Source of the DNA: Bacillota bacterium
Lineage (GTDB): Bacteria > Bacillota > Clostridia > DSM-8532
NCBI GenBank assembly: GCA_023443745.1
Contig: JAEZTB010000027.1
Span: forward strand, 1 to 64,000
DNA length: 64,000 nucleotides
Direction of reading: 5' to 3'
Under the pieces are notes generated by a model. It saw only the letters and a list, made by a program, of their open reading frames with translations. It had not been told where the DNA came from and ran no database searches. Every line of letters starts with the position of its first letter. Within the stretch, counting starts at the first letter, position 1. Both the position numbers and the translations under genes were made by a program. This document shows positions 17,087 to 25,965 of the stretch, piece by piece.

Positions 17087-20047
17087 CTTAATTTCAACAT
17101 GATGCTCTCTGTCGTCACTCAAAATGGGGACAAGGTTGGAATCGAGCTTAGTTCCATCTAGAAGGATAACTGCTTTACCATCAGCCACTCGGCCGAAGCT
17201 CTCGCTTTTTGTAACAGTGATCTTGTAGCGTGTCTTACCGGTATTCAACAGGTAACAGAGCTTCATTTCGTCCGATCTTAGAATGGGGTCAAATAGAATA
17301 CCATTCCTTATGCATTCTATCCCATAAGCGCTCATCAAGGTCAACAGCAGCCATGTGGAGGTTCCGGATAGCAAGGGTCCGATATTTTCTCCAGTATCAC
17401 TATTATTATATTGGGTGCAGAATCGGGGATTGCCGCAAATGGTAAAGGGATCTTCCATGGTTCTGAAAGGCATGACAACATCAAGCATCCAGTAGGCTGT
17501 ATCCCTGAGGCGTTCGGCAAGAAGCACGGATTTAACTGTTTTAGCGGCCTTAAACATGGCACTGGTGGCCATCATGCAGGCATGCTTGAAAACGCCGCCA
17601 TTCTCCCGATCTCCGGGGTGATAATGATCGGTTGCACTGCTTCGTGTAATGGGCCCCAGGTCTGATGGGGAAACCAATTTGAGGCCATAGGGCGTTCTTA
17701 AGGTACGGTCCATAACATCCAGCATTTTCTGGATTTGCTCATCGCTGGCCGATTCAGCCAGGACGGACCAGCTAAAGGAGTTTAGGAAATAGACACCGTC
17801 AATATCAGGATCTATGGAGAAGCCGTCGCCTTTTGCGCCTAAGTAGGTATAGCGACCATCCTGGTAACGATTGATGAGTACGCGAGCAAAGTAATCGTCC
17901 TTCCAGGCATGGTTATGGATATTTTTGTTGAGCCGGCTGCTTAAAAGTACAAGCTCTTCTTTATAAGCGTGATCACCTTTTTCTTGGGCTAAAAAGGCTG
18001 TTTCATCTATGGCAAGCTTTAAAAGGAAGGCATTCATGACACTTTCCGAGTAGTCACTTTGAAGGGGATCTCCCATTTTACCCCCTTTTTCAATTTGTTC
18101 TTTATACAGTTTTTCCTTGGTAGGACCATCAATAAAGTTGTCGTCAACCTTTAAGCAGTCATTCCAGTCTGCAAAATCAATAAGGGGCAGCCCATGCTTT
18201 CCTACCGAAATCTGTGCCGAATAGCGGAGAATGGCTTTCAGGGTGTCGTAAACCGGCCGCTTTTGCTTGTTTTTACCGGCGATGGAGACCTCTTCGTCCA
18301 GAATGTTCAAATCCCCGGTCAGATTAATATAGCGGTAGATGGCCTGAATAAACCAAAGGGCGTCATCGGACCATTTTCCTGCCTCTTTCCCTTCCCAGAA
18401 GAAGTTATGATAAGCATAGCCAAATTCGAAGACCATGCTGCACCATTCCTTCAAGAGTTGTTTGACAAAATGGGATAACCCCATGGCCACAAAATAGTAC
18501 ATGGAAGCAAAAAGGTCCTGAATTTCTCTAAAGCCAAGCTCCCGATACCCCTTCTGAGTCTGGCAGAAGGAACGGGATACAAAGGTTTGATAAAGCACCT
18601 GGAAGGGGAGGTTTTTGTTAAAGTAAGCATTCATAATCGGATTTGAGGAGTCCAGTTGAATGAAACCTGAATATTGGTACAGCAATGAAAGGTTTTCTGC
18701 GAAAGCCTTTTCCACCGTTCCATTATTTTTAAAGGCTTCCACCAGTACTAGAATTTCCGAGGTATAGCTTTCATTGTAATGATAAGAAGGATTGGTTTTT
18801 TCAGAGACCAGTCCGGTAAAGTTGTCAATGATACAGGTTTTGTCAGGTTCAACCCTAAAGTCTGCGGCTAGGGCAAAAAATCCCGGACCCTTTCTGTATA
18901 GATTATTTGAAAGCTTGGACAGGCTCTGTGGATTTTGAAGGCTGCCCACGCCCACAAACTCATTGTAGTTCATGCAGAATTCTCTTGCAAAGGAAACGGT
19001 GCTGTCCTCTTTCACCATAAGGGTGTGGAAACGCTGGTCACCCTTGGCATAGGGCGGGTAATAATCAGGTCCAACAGCCAAAACAGAGCCATCGTCGTTC
19101 TTTAAAATGCGGGACTGCATGATGATATTGGTATAGAGTACATCCTCCCATTGTCCCATGGGCGATACATTCCCAAACATGCCCGTATAGACAATACGCA
19201 GATTGCGGCTTTTTCCTGATTCATTGCTTATTTCGATGCGCTGAACCTCGGTGGCCAGGGGAAGTCCCTGATATTGAGGAAGGATAAAAATGAGTCGTTT
19301 GATGGTAAGACCGCAACGTGTCTTATATAGAATTCGGGTGTGATTTCTGCCATGAATACATTTGGCCCATTCAATGTTGGCATCTGTAGGTGAGGCAGAG
19401 TAAAAAATCTTCTTCCCTTCCTCCAGAATATAGAATTGACGGTTAGCGGGGAACCCGTTTTCTTCCTGAAGCATATCCCAGCGCGTCGCCAAAACCTGTG
19501 TGGCCGCATGGGACCGAAAACTTCCACCACCGACACGGTCCACTACGCTCTTGGGGGTTGTTTGCAGAGCGTGGGGAAAGCCAATGCGGTTTCCAATCAG
19601 GAGATTCACGTTGAAATGAGGACCCGGAGCGGGGGATAGCAGATCAATTTCATGCTCGCCTTCCTGGTTTATTATGCCGGCCCATTGGTCCGCATCTTGT
19701 AATATTTCTATTGCTGCACTGATAACTTCTTGGGGTGCAGGAATTTCCTGTATGCCCTCCCCATCTGCCTTTAATACTTTAAGGCCATTGCTTTCCCTGC
19801 TAAATAGAAATAAAAGAGAGCTTTGGCCCATGCTGTTTAAATGTATAAAGTCTGAGACAGGAGCTTTCTTAAGCAGCTCGAGTACGGCTGGAGCTTTGAA
19901 TTTCAGGCCTGAAACTGCTATCACGCTGTTTAATGCACTGTCTATGTAGATGGCATTGCCATAAGGCCGTGAAAAGTATTCACCAAATACTTTTTGTGCA
20001 AATGCGTCAGCCTTAATTTCAAGCCCTCTGCCTACTAATTCCTTCAT
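17081..20047 (-). CDS. GH94-like glycoside phosphorylase (cellobiose phosphorylase related)
   Basis: This 988-aa cytosolic enzyme has the N-terminal beta-sandwich and the (alpha/alpha)6 barrel of the cellobiose/chitobiose phosphorylase group. Visible marks are GGGSFRSHAATQ near the sandwich, the DWNDCL motif (about residue 630) with the catalytic Asp, and DHYHPGDRENGG and GENIGPLLSGTSTW in the phosphate and sugar-binding end. Such enzymes split beta-glucosides or beta-glucans with phosphate to give a sugar-1-phosphate. It is longer than classical cellobiose phosphorylase (about 810 aa), with roughly 150 extra N-terminal residues of no clear family, so the substrate may be a longer or different glucan. 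Start: GGGGG 8 nt before the ATG. Promoter and cre-like site lie upstream. Confidence 0.8.
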   Translation of the reverse strand: MKELVGRGLEIKADAFAQKVFGEYFSRPYGNAIYIDSALNSVIAVSGLKFKAPAVLELLKKAPVSDFIHLNSMGQSSLLFLFSRESNGLKVLKADGEGIQEIPAPQEVISAAIEILQDADQWAGIINQEGEHEIDLLSPAPGPHFNVNLLIGNRIGFPHALQTTPKSVVDRVGGGSFRSHAATQVLATRWDMLQEENGFPANRQFYILEEGKKIFYSASPTDANIEWAKCIHGRNHTRILYKTRCGLTIKRLIFILPQYQGLPLATEVQRIEISNESGKSRNLRIVYTGMFGNVSPMGQWEDVLYTNIIMQSRILKNDDGSVLAVGPDYYPPYAKGDQRFHTLMVKEDSTVSFAREFCMNYNEFVGVGSLQNPQSLSKLSNNLYRKGPGFFALAADFRVEPDKTCIIDNFTGLVSEKTNPSYHYNESYTSEILVLVEAFKNNGTVEKAFAENLSLLYQYSGFIQLDSSNPIMNAYFNKNLPFQVLYQTFVSRSFCQTQKGYRELGFREIQDLFASMYYFVAMGLSHFVKQLLKEWCSMVFEFGYAYHNFFWEGKEAGKWSDDALWFIQAIYRYINLTGDLNILDEEVSIAGKNKQKRPVYDTLKAILRYSAQISVGKHGLPLIDFADWNDCLKVDDNFIDGPTKEKLYKEQIEKGGKMGDPLQSDYSESVMNAFLLKLAIDETAFLAQEKGDHAYKEELVLLSSRLNKNIHNHAWKDDYFARVLINRYQDGRYTYLGAKGDGFSIDPDIDGVYFLNSFSWSVLAESASDEQIQKMLDVMDRTLRTPYGLKLVSPSDLGPITRSSATDHYHPGDRENGGVFKHACMMATSAMFKAAKTVKSVLLAERLRDTAYWMLDVVMPFRTMEDPFTICGNPRFCTQYNNSDTGENIGPLLSGTSTWLLLTLMSAYGIECIRNGILFDPILRSDEMKLCYLLNTGKTRYKITVTKSESFGRVADGKAVILLDGTKLDSNLVPILSDDREHHVEIKL

Positions 20048-20091
20048 TTTTTTACACCCCCATAAAAGCTGAAATGCTTAATATATGCTTG

Positions 20092-20105
20092 TGAAAGCGC
20101 GTTCA
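20092..20105. promoter_or_regulatory. cre-like catabolite repression site
   Basis: The 14-mer TGAAAGCGCGTTCA differs at one place from the CcpA consensus TGWAANCGNTNWCA when read on either strand. It lies about 11 nt after the -10 box of the phosphorylase promoter, so bound CcpA would block early transcription. This fits a gene for sugar use. It is inferred from motif and position. Confidence 0.6.
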
Positions 20106-20115
20106 CTATATGACG

Positions 20116-20144
20116 ATCATAGCATAAAATTTTCCACTAATCAA
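20116..20144 (-). promoter_or_regulatory. promoter of the glycoside phosphorylase gene
   Basis: On the minus strand TTGATT (20144-20139) and TATGAT (20121-20116) stand 17 nt apart. The implied transcription start is near 20109, so the cre-like site covers the first transcribed bases. Confidence 0.6.
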
Positions 20145-20227
20145 GGAGCAGTTTTCAAGACTACTCAGGCCTAATAGGTTAGAACCCTTTGATCGGAATG
20201 TCATTCTCCGTGAGGCGAAGATAAGGT

Positions 20228-20256
20228 TTGATATATTGGCAAAAAGCGGGTACAAT
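20228..20256 (+). promoter_or_regulatory. promoter of der-plsY-gpsA
   Basis: TTGATA (20228-20233) and TACAAT (20251-20256) have a 17-nt spacer and lie 34 nt before the GTG start of der. Confidence 0.7.
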
Positions 20257-20290
20257 GTTCATATTAGCTTAAAAAACTGGAGGTAAAACT

Positions 20291-21613
20291 GTGTCAAAAC
20301 CAGTAGTTGCAGTTGTTGGGAGACCCAATGTGGGCAAATCCACATTTTTTAATTATTTGGCTGGCAGAAGAATCTCGATTATCGAGGATACGCCCGGGGT
20401 GACCCGGGATAGAATTTATGCTGAGAGTGAATGGAGGGGCAAGAAATTTACCCTTATTGATACCGGGGGTATTGAAGCCCATTCTGATGATTATATAAAA
20501 CAACAAATGGTCAGACAGGCCCAAATTGCAATTGATACTGCAGATGTCATTGTTCTGATGGTGGATGTGCGAGCAGGCCTTACGGCTGCTGATGAAGATG
20601 TGGCCGTCATGCTCCGAAAATCCGCTAAACCGGTAGTAGTAGCGGTCAATAAGTCTGACAGTATAGGCAATCCTCCGCCTGAGGCCTATGAATTTTATAA
20701 TTTGGGCATGGGCGAGATTTTCCCCATATCTTCAATTCATGGCCTTGGTATGGGTGAGCTTTTGGATGAAATTTATGATAACTTTCCTGAAGAGGCAGAA
20801 GAGGGTGAGGATGATGATTGCATTAAGATTGCCGTTATCGGAAAGCCCAACGCCGGAAAGTCTTCCATCATCAATAAAATCCTCGGTGAGGACCGGTTAA
20901 TTGTCAGTGATGTGCCAGGAACTACCCGGGATGCCATTGACACCTTCTATGAGGTGGATGGAAAGCGCTATATGTTTATCGATACGGCAGGTATCAGACG
21001 TAAGAGCCGGATTGATGAGGAAATAGAAAAATACAGTATCATCCGGTCCTGGGCAGCCGTTGATCGTGCCGATGTCTGCGTTCTCATGATTGATGCCCAG
21101 GATGGTGTTACCGAGCAGGATACAAAAATTGCAGGTTATGCCCATGAGCAAGGCAAGGCGTCCATTATTGCCATAAATAAATGGGACATTATTGAGAAAC
21201 AGACGGGCACCCTGGAAGAATACCGCAAAAAGGTTCATCAGGATCTGGAATTCATGAACTACGCCCCTGTGCTCTTTATTTCCGCGAAAACCGGGCAACG
21301 TGTTGAACGTTTGTTTGAGCTCATTGACTATGTTAACGACCAGTCTACCTTCAGAGTACAGACCGGGGTGCTTAATGATGTGCTGAATGATGCCATTGCC
21401 ATGGTTCAGCCGCCATCGGATAAAGGTAAGCGGCTGAAGATTTACTATATGACCCAAACAGGTGTCAGGCCCCCAAGCTTTGTGCTGTTTGTCAACAATG
21501 CTGAGCTCATGCATTATTCCTATGAACGCTATATTAAAAATACCCTGCGCAGTAATTTTGGTTTTGAGGGAACCCCTTTACGCTTTACTATCAAGGAAAA
21601 GGGTGATAAATAA
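20291..21613 (+). CDS. der: ribosome-associated GTPase Der (EngA)
   Basis: This 440-aa essential GTPase of large ribosomal subunit assembly has two tandem G domains. The first P-loop is GRPNVGKST (about residue 9) with DTGG and NKSD. The second is GKPNAGKSS (about 185) with DTAGI and NKWD. A KH-like C-terminal domain follows and the length is normal. The start is GTG, 7 nt behind GGAGG. The gene is followed without a gap by plsY, then gpsA, the usual Bacillota order. Confidence 0.97.
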   Translation: MSKPVVAVVGRPNVGKSTFFNYLAGRRISIIEDTPGVTRDRIYAESEWRGKKFTLIDTGGIEAHSDDYIKQQMVRQAQIAIDTADVIVLMVDVRAGLTAADEDVAVMLRKSAKPVVVAVNKSDSIGNPPPEAYEFYNLGMGEIFPISSIHGLGMGELLDEIYDNFPEEAEEGEDDDCIKIAVIGKPNAGKSSIINKILGEDRLIVSDVPGTTRDAIDTFYEVDGKRYMFIDTAGIRRKSRIDEEIEKYSIIRSWAAVDRADVCVLMIDAQDGVTEQDTKIAGYAHEQGKASIIAINKWDIIEKQTGTLEEYRKKVHQDLEFMNYAPVLFISAKTGQRVERLFELIDYVNDQSTFRVQTGVLNDVLNDAIAMVQPPSDKGKRLKIYYMTQTGVRPPSFVLFVNNAELMHYSYERYIKNTLRSNFGFEGTPLRFTIKEKGDK

Positions 21614-22228
21614 ATGGTTTTAAAGATCATACTTTCAGCGCTTATAGGCTATCTTCTGGGTAGTATCAACACCTCCATCATTGTGGGGAAAATTTTTTAC
21701 AGAACCGATGTAAGGGAGCATGGAAGCGGTAATGCAGGAGCAACCAATGCTTTAAGAACCCTGGGCAAGGGTGCGGCCATTTGTGTAGTGGTTGGAGATC
21801 TTTTAAAAGGGGTCATCGCCTGCCTCATCGGCCGTTACCTTGCAGGTGAGCTTATACCCGGTGTTTATGCCGGAGAATACCTGGCCGGAATGTTTGCGGT
21901 ATTAGGACATAATTGGCCCATTTACTTCGGATTTAAAGGAGGGAAGGGTGTTATGACATCCTTTGCCGTGGTTCTCATGTTTTCTCCGTTGGCGGCGCTT
22001 TTATGTCTTGTGGGCTTTATTGTAATTGTAGCCCTTACACGCTATGTCTCGTTAGGATCCATCGTCTGTGCCATTCTTTTTCCAATTATGGCTTTTAGCT
22101 TTGGGGAGCCATTGCTGCTGGTTTTGGTGGGAGTATTTCTGGCTCTCTTAATTGTCTTTAGGCACGGGGCAAATATTCAGCGGCTGCTGGCCGGAAATGA
22201 AAAAAAATTGAGCTTTAAAAAATCTTAA
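21614..22228 (+). CDS. plsY: acyl-phosphate:glycerol-3-phosphate acyltransferase PlsY
   Basis: This 204-aa polytopic membrane enzyme makes lysophosphatidic acid from acyl-phosphate and glycerol-3-phosphate, the first step of phospholipid synthesis. Conserved cytoplasmic loops are visible: GSGNAGATNALRTLG, then GHNWPIYFGFKGGKG. It has about five membrane helices. Its ATG follows the der stop codon directly. Together with gpsA, which supplies glycerol-3-phosphate, it forms a lipid pair. Confidence 0.96.
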   Translation: MVLKIILSALIGYLLGSINTSIIVGKIFYRTDVREHGSGNAGATNALRTLGKGAAICVVVGDLLKGVIACLIGRYLAGELIPGVYAGEYLAGMFAVLGHNWPIYFGFKGGKGVMTSFAVVLMFSPLAALLCLVGFIVIVALTRYVSLGSIVCAILFPIMAFSFGEPLLLVLVGVFLALLIVFRHGANIQRLLAGNEKKLSFKKS

Positions 22229-22243
22229 GGAGTGTAACAAGAC

Positions 22244-23251
22244 ATGTCTGTGGTATCCATCATCGGAGCGGGGAGCTGGGGAACCAGTCTTTCAATACTT
22301 CTATCAGGCAACGGACACAAGGTCCGTGTTTGGTCCTTATTTCAGAATGAAGTTGATATGTTAAACGTCGAGCGGGAGCACAAGGACAAGCTTCCGGGTG
22401 TAAAAATACCGGATTCGGTTGAATTCACAACTGATCTTGAGAAGTGTCTTATGGGGCATGATGCCATTGTCCTAGTTGTGCCCTCACAGACTGTGCGGGA
22501 AAGCGCCAAGCGCTTAGCCCCATATATCGCCAAGGACGATATTGTAGTTCTCTGCTCAAAGGGGTTGGAGGAGAAAACGGGCATGCGCTTAAGCGAGGTT
22601 GTTTTAAGCGAGCTCCCCGAAGCTCAGGTTGTGGCGCTCTATGGCCCCAGCCATGCCGAGGAAGTGGCCATGGGCATTCCAACGACGGTTGTTTCGGCAT
22701 CATATAATCAGGAAGCCGCTATGATTGTTCAGGACATCTTTATGTCACCGGCCTTCCGTGTTTATACCAGCTCGGACCTTATAGGGACGGAGGTCGGTGC
22801 TGCGCTTAAGAATGTTATTGCTCTTTGCGCCGGTATTTGTGACGGCCTCGGTTATGGCGACAACAGCAAAGCTGCGCTTATGACCCGTGGCATTACAGAA
22901 ATAGCGCGCCTTGGTATTGTAATGGGGGCTAATGCCAAAACCTTCTCCGGCCTCACGGGAATAGGCGACCTCATTGTTACTTGCACCAGCAAGCACAGTC
23001 GCAACTGGCAGTGCGGCAATTTGATCGGCAAAGGCCATACTGTGGATGAGGCTCAAAAAGAAGTAAGAATGGTGGTGGAGGGGGTTTCCGCCACTCGTGC
23101 CGCCAAGGAGCTTTCGGAAAGGTACAAGGTCAATATGCCCATCTCTCAGGAGGCCTATCAGATTCTTTTTGAGGGAAAGGACTGCAGAAAGGCTGTTTAT
23201 GACCTCATGACCAGAAGCCGGAAGCATGAAACCGAAGATACGGGCTGGTAA
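22244..23251 (+). CDS. gpsA: glycerol-3-phosphate dehydrogenase (NAD(P)+)
   Basis: This 335-aa enzyme reduces dihydroxyacetone phosphate to sn-glycerol-3-phosphate for phospholipid synthesis. The N-terminal Rossmann loop is GAGSWGTSL. The catalytic Lys region is ALKNVIALCAGI, and GLTGIGDLIVTCTS is the C-terminal family signature. The length is normal. AAGGAG precedes the ATG by 11 nt. It supplies the PlsY substrate encoded directly upstream and is the last gene of the operon. Confidence 0.97.
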   Translation: MSVVSIIGAGSWGTSLSILLSGNGHKVRVWSLFQNEVDMLNVEREHKDKLPGVKIPDSVEFTTDLEKCLMGHDAIVLVVPSQTVRESAKRLAPYIAKDDIVVLCSKGLEEKTGMRLSEVVLSELPEAQVVALYGPSHAEEVAMGIPTTVVSASYNQEAAMIVQDIFMSPAFRVYTSSDLIGTEVGAALKNVIALCAGICDGLGYGDNSKAALMTRGITEIARLGIVMGANAKTFSGLTGIGDLIVTCTSKHSRNWQCGNLIGKGHTVDEAQKEVRMVVEGVSATRAAKELSERYKVNMPISQEAYQILFEGKDCRKAVYDLMTRSRKHETEDTGW

Positions 23252-23345
23252 AGGATAATAAAAATTTCGATTTTTGCAGGCAAGATCAGTAAGGAGATTT
23301 AGGAGCTGCTCAATGGAGGCGGATCCATAATCCCGTATATCAAAA

Positions 23346-23386
23346 GGCGTATCTCAAAATGGAAAAAGTTTTGAGATACGCCCATT
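23346..23386. terminator. bidirectional terminator between gpsA and glgD
   Basis: A 14-bp perfect stem (23346-23359 with 23369-23382) has a 9-nt loop. It is followed by CATTTT on the plus strand and by TTTTG on the minus strand, so it can end both convergent operons. About 95 bp between gpsA and this hairpin contain no gene. Confidence 0.8.
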
Positions 23387-23410
23387 TTCCTTCCAATAAG
23401 CAAGCAACTC

Positions 23411-24532
23411 TTATACCCTTACATTCTTTCCCACAATCAAAGGCCACTCGGAATCGCCATTGAGGGTTTTACCGGCGGTCATTGTACCACCCTTGTCCAG
23501 AATACAATAACGAAGATTAACATTCGGCTCTACCACTGTTCCCTGCATAATCAAGCTGTCTTTTATCACAGCGCCCTTCATTACACGGACACCCCTAAAC
23601 AGGACACTGTTTTCAACCTCGCCCTCAATAATACAGCCATCGGCTACGATGGAATTCCGGACATTTGCTTCTTCATTGTATTTTGCAGGGGGCTCGTCCT
23701 TGACCTTGGTAAAGATTTTCCTGCGGTCCATGAGTAGCTCCAGTCTGACCTTGGGGTTTAGCAGCTCCATATTGGTTCTGTAATAGAGCTGAATATTGCT
23801 CAAGGGTCTCCAATAGCCGTTGAAATTGTAGGCATATATCTTGAGATCATTGGTGTGGCGAACAATGATATCCTGAACAAACTCTGTTTGTCCCTTGGCG
23901 GCGCTGTCCTGCAAAAGCTCAATCAAATACTTGCGCCGGATAATGTACACACCCATGGAACCCATACTATTTCTCGGGTTCATAGGCTTCTCCATAAAGT
24001 CAATGATCCGACCTTCATCATTAATTTCCACCATACCCAGCAGCTTCTGGTCGTTGCATGAAAAATCGCACATATTACGGCATGCGATTGTTATGTCAGC
24101 ATTCTTCTGAATATGGTATTCAAGCATGGGCCTGTAATCCATGTTATAAATAACATAACCCTGTGCGATAACAACAAATTCCTCATCGCTTCGCTCCAGA
24201 AAGGTGAGATTGTTATACATGGCATCAGCAGTTCCTTTATACCATCCGGTTCCGAATTCGGACAGATAGGGGGGGAAGATAAAGAGCCCTTTGTTTTTAC
24301 GGTCCAGATCCCATTCCTTGCCCGAGCCTAAATGATCTATCAGGGATCGGATGTTATACTGGGTGAGGACACCCACATTCGTAATGCCGGAGTTTACCAT
24401 GTTGGAGAGGGTAAAATCGATGGCTCTGTATTTTCCTCCAAATGGAACGGCGGCAATAGATCTTTCCAGGGAGAGCTCCTTAAGACGGTTGTTCTTGCCA
24501 CCTGTCAAAATAATACCCATTGCTGATTTCAC
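23411..24532 (-). CDS. glgD: glucose-1-phosphate adenylyltransferase-like subunit GlgD
   Basis: This 373-aa paralogue of GlgC works with it in glycogen precursor synthesis in Bacillota. The N-terminal nucleotidyltransferase fold begins MGIILTGGKNNRL, in which the usual GGxGxRL loop is altered. A left-handed beta-helix (repeated IVADGCII type turns) ends the protein. Family knowledge holds that GlgD is poorly active alone and stimulates GlgC. The start is GTG at 24532, whose bases overlap the glgC stop as GTGA, with GGAGG 9 nt upstream, so translation of the two is coupled. Confidence 0.93.
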   Translation of the reverse strand: MKSAMGIILTGGKNNRLKELSLERSIAAVPFGGKYRAIDFTLSNMVNSGITNVGVLTQYNIRSLIDHLGSGKEWDLDRKNKGLFIFPPYLSEFGTGWYKGTADAMYNNLTFLERSDEEFVVIAQGYVIYNMDYRPMLEYHIQKNADITIACRNMCDFSCNDQKLLGMVEINDEGRIIDFMEKPMNPRNSMGSMGVYIIRRKYLIELLQDSAAKGQTEFVQDIIVRHTNDLKIYAYNFNGYWRPLSNIQLYYRTNMELLNPKVRLELLMDRRKIFTKVKDEPPAKYNEEANVRNSIVADGCIIEGEVENSVLFRGVRVMKGAVIKDSLIMQGTVVEPNVNLRYCILDKGGTMTAGKTLNGDSEWPLIVGKNVRV

Positions 24533-25809
24533 GCTTTTTCGCCTCCTTTCATGATGGCTCCGCCTGATGGAATGGTATTGGTTTCAAAATCATGAGGCGT
24601 GATATAATTATCAATCACCACATTCTTTCCAAGTACCGTATTGTTGGGAATAACCGTATTTGAGCCAATAACAGTGATTTTTGAATCATAGACCTTGGGA
24701 TTGTAGGTATTGACGGCAAATTCTCCTATCCCGCATTTGACATTGTTTCCGATAACGCTGGATTCACCTATGATGGAGCAGTATATCTCTGTATTTGACC
24801 CGATAAGCGCATCCGACATAATAATGGAATCCTCGATGACGGTTCCTGCATTGATGGTGACACCGGGAAAGATAACCGAGTTGCGAACTGTTCCGTAAAC
24901 CATGCATCCTTCTGCAATCACCGACTTTTCCACTCTTCCGGTATCACCGATAAAATGGGCAGGATAAACGGGATTGGGGGTGAAAATCTTCCAATAGGGG
25001 TCGAACATGTTAAAATCAGGAATACGCTCAGTCAGATTCATGGTCGATTCCCAATAAGCCTGAAGCGTACCCACATCGCGCCAGTAACCTGTAAACCGGA
25101 ATGCCACCAGTTTCTTTCCGCCAGAAAGCAGGGTAGGTATGATGTTTTTTCCAAAATCATGGTCGGAAGGGCCTTTGACGTGATCATTCATCAAATATTC
25201 CCTTAAGACATCCCAATTAAAAATGTAAATGCCCATGGATGCCAAGGTACTCTTGGGATTGGCGGGTTTCTCTTCAAATTCATAAATGCTGCCGTCATCA
25301 TGGGTATTCATAATGCCATAACGGCTGGCTTCCTCATAGGGAACATCAATGACTGAAATGGTGGCATCGGCATTGGTTTGTTTATGATGCTCGAGCATTT
25401 CTGAATAGTTCATTTTGTAAATATGATCGCCCGACAGAATAATGACATATTTGGGAGACATTTCATCAACATAATGAATATTCTGATAAACAGCATCCGC
25501 TGTTCCGGAGTACCATTCGCCTTTTTCTGTCCTCATATAGGGGGCAAGGATGGTAATTCCTCCATTGACACGATCTAAATCCCAGGGTTTTCCTATACCG
25601 ATATGTGAATTGAGCTTGAGGGGCTGATATTGCGTAAGAACGCCTACGGTGTCTATTCCGGAGTTGATGCAGTTACTTAAGGTGAAATCGATGATGCGGT
25701 ATTTTCCGCCATAGAGAACAGCGGGTTTTGCGATATTTTTGGTGAGCACGCCCAAACGGCTTCCCTGCCCTCCGGCAAGAAGCAGGGCGACAATTTCTTT
25801 ACGAGTCAT
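24529..25809 (-). CDS. glgC: glucose-1-phosphate adenylyltransferase
   Basis: This 426-aa catalytic subunit makes ADP-glucose from ATP and glucose-1-phosphate, the committed step of glycogen synthesis. Visible motifs are LLAGGQGSRLGVLT (nucleotide binding), KPAVLYGGKYRIIDF, SGDHIYKM (metal Asp) and EEKPANP (sugar phosphate loop). The C-terminal beta-helix is complete. The ATG at 25809 lies 8 nt behind GGAGG. The open frame continues 24 codons upstream but without support. No glgA, glgB or glgP lies in the window. The next gene, glgD, overlaps it by 4 nt. Confidence 0.96.
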   Translation of the reverse strand: MTRKEIVALLLAGGQGSRLGVLTKNIAKPAVLYGGKYRIIDFTLSNCINSGIDTVGVLTQYQPLKLNSHIGIGKPWDLDRVNGGITILAPYMRTEKGEWYSGTADAVYQNIHYVDEMSPKYVIILSGDHIYKMNYSEMLEHHKQTNADATISVIDVPYEEASRYGIMNTHDDGSIYEFEEKPANPKSTLASMGIYIFNWDVLREYLMNDHVKGPSDHDFGKNIIPTLLSGGKKLVAFRFTGYWRDVGTLQAYWESTMNLTERIPDFNMFDPYWKIFTPNPVYPAHFIGDTGRVEKSVIAEGCMVYGTVRNSVIFPGVTINAGTVIEDSIIMSDALIGSNTEIYCSIIGESSVIGNNVKCGIGEFAVNTYNPKVYDSKITVIGSNTVIPNNTVLGKNVVIDNYITPHDFETNTIPSGGAIMKGGEKA

Positions 25810-25890
25810 AACCTCTTCCTCCCCAAAATTGTTCTGTTTATTATATACCCCGTTAATCATAATAAAACAATTCAAGCTCAAAATAAAATA

Positions 25891-25918
25891 TTGAAATTTA
25901 AAAAGGAAATGGTATAAT
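25891..25918 (+). promoter_or_regulatory. promoter of the dnaJ-clpB operon
   Basis: TTGAAA (25891-25896) and TATAAT (25913-25918) are 16 nt apart. The CtsR-type operator begins 10 nt after the -10 box, at the expected transcription start. Confidence 0.7.
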
Positions 25919-25927
25919 AGATTCGAA

Positions 25928-25944
25928 GGTCAAGGAAGGTCAAA
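25928..25944 (+). promoter_or_regulatory. CtsR-type heat-shock operator
   Basis: GGTCAAG-GAA-GGTCAAA matches the direct heptad repeat bound by CtsR (GGTCAAA NAN GGTCAAA) at all but one position, with the right 3-nt spacer. It covers the transcription start of the dnaJ-like/clpB operon, the classical place for CtsR repression. The ctsR gene itself is not in the window. Confidence 0.8.
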
Positions 25945-25965
25945 CACTTTTAGGGGGTGTGCATA

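Noticed and set aside
25957..25965. GTG start for the dnaJ-like gene
   Set aside because: The GTG is part of the GGGGG ribosome site. The ATG 9 nt later has proper spacing and the usual J-domain start.
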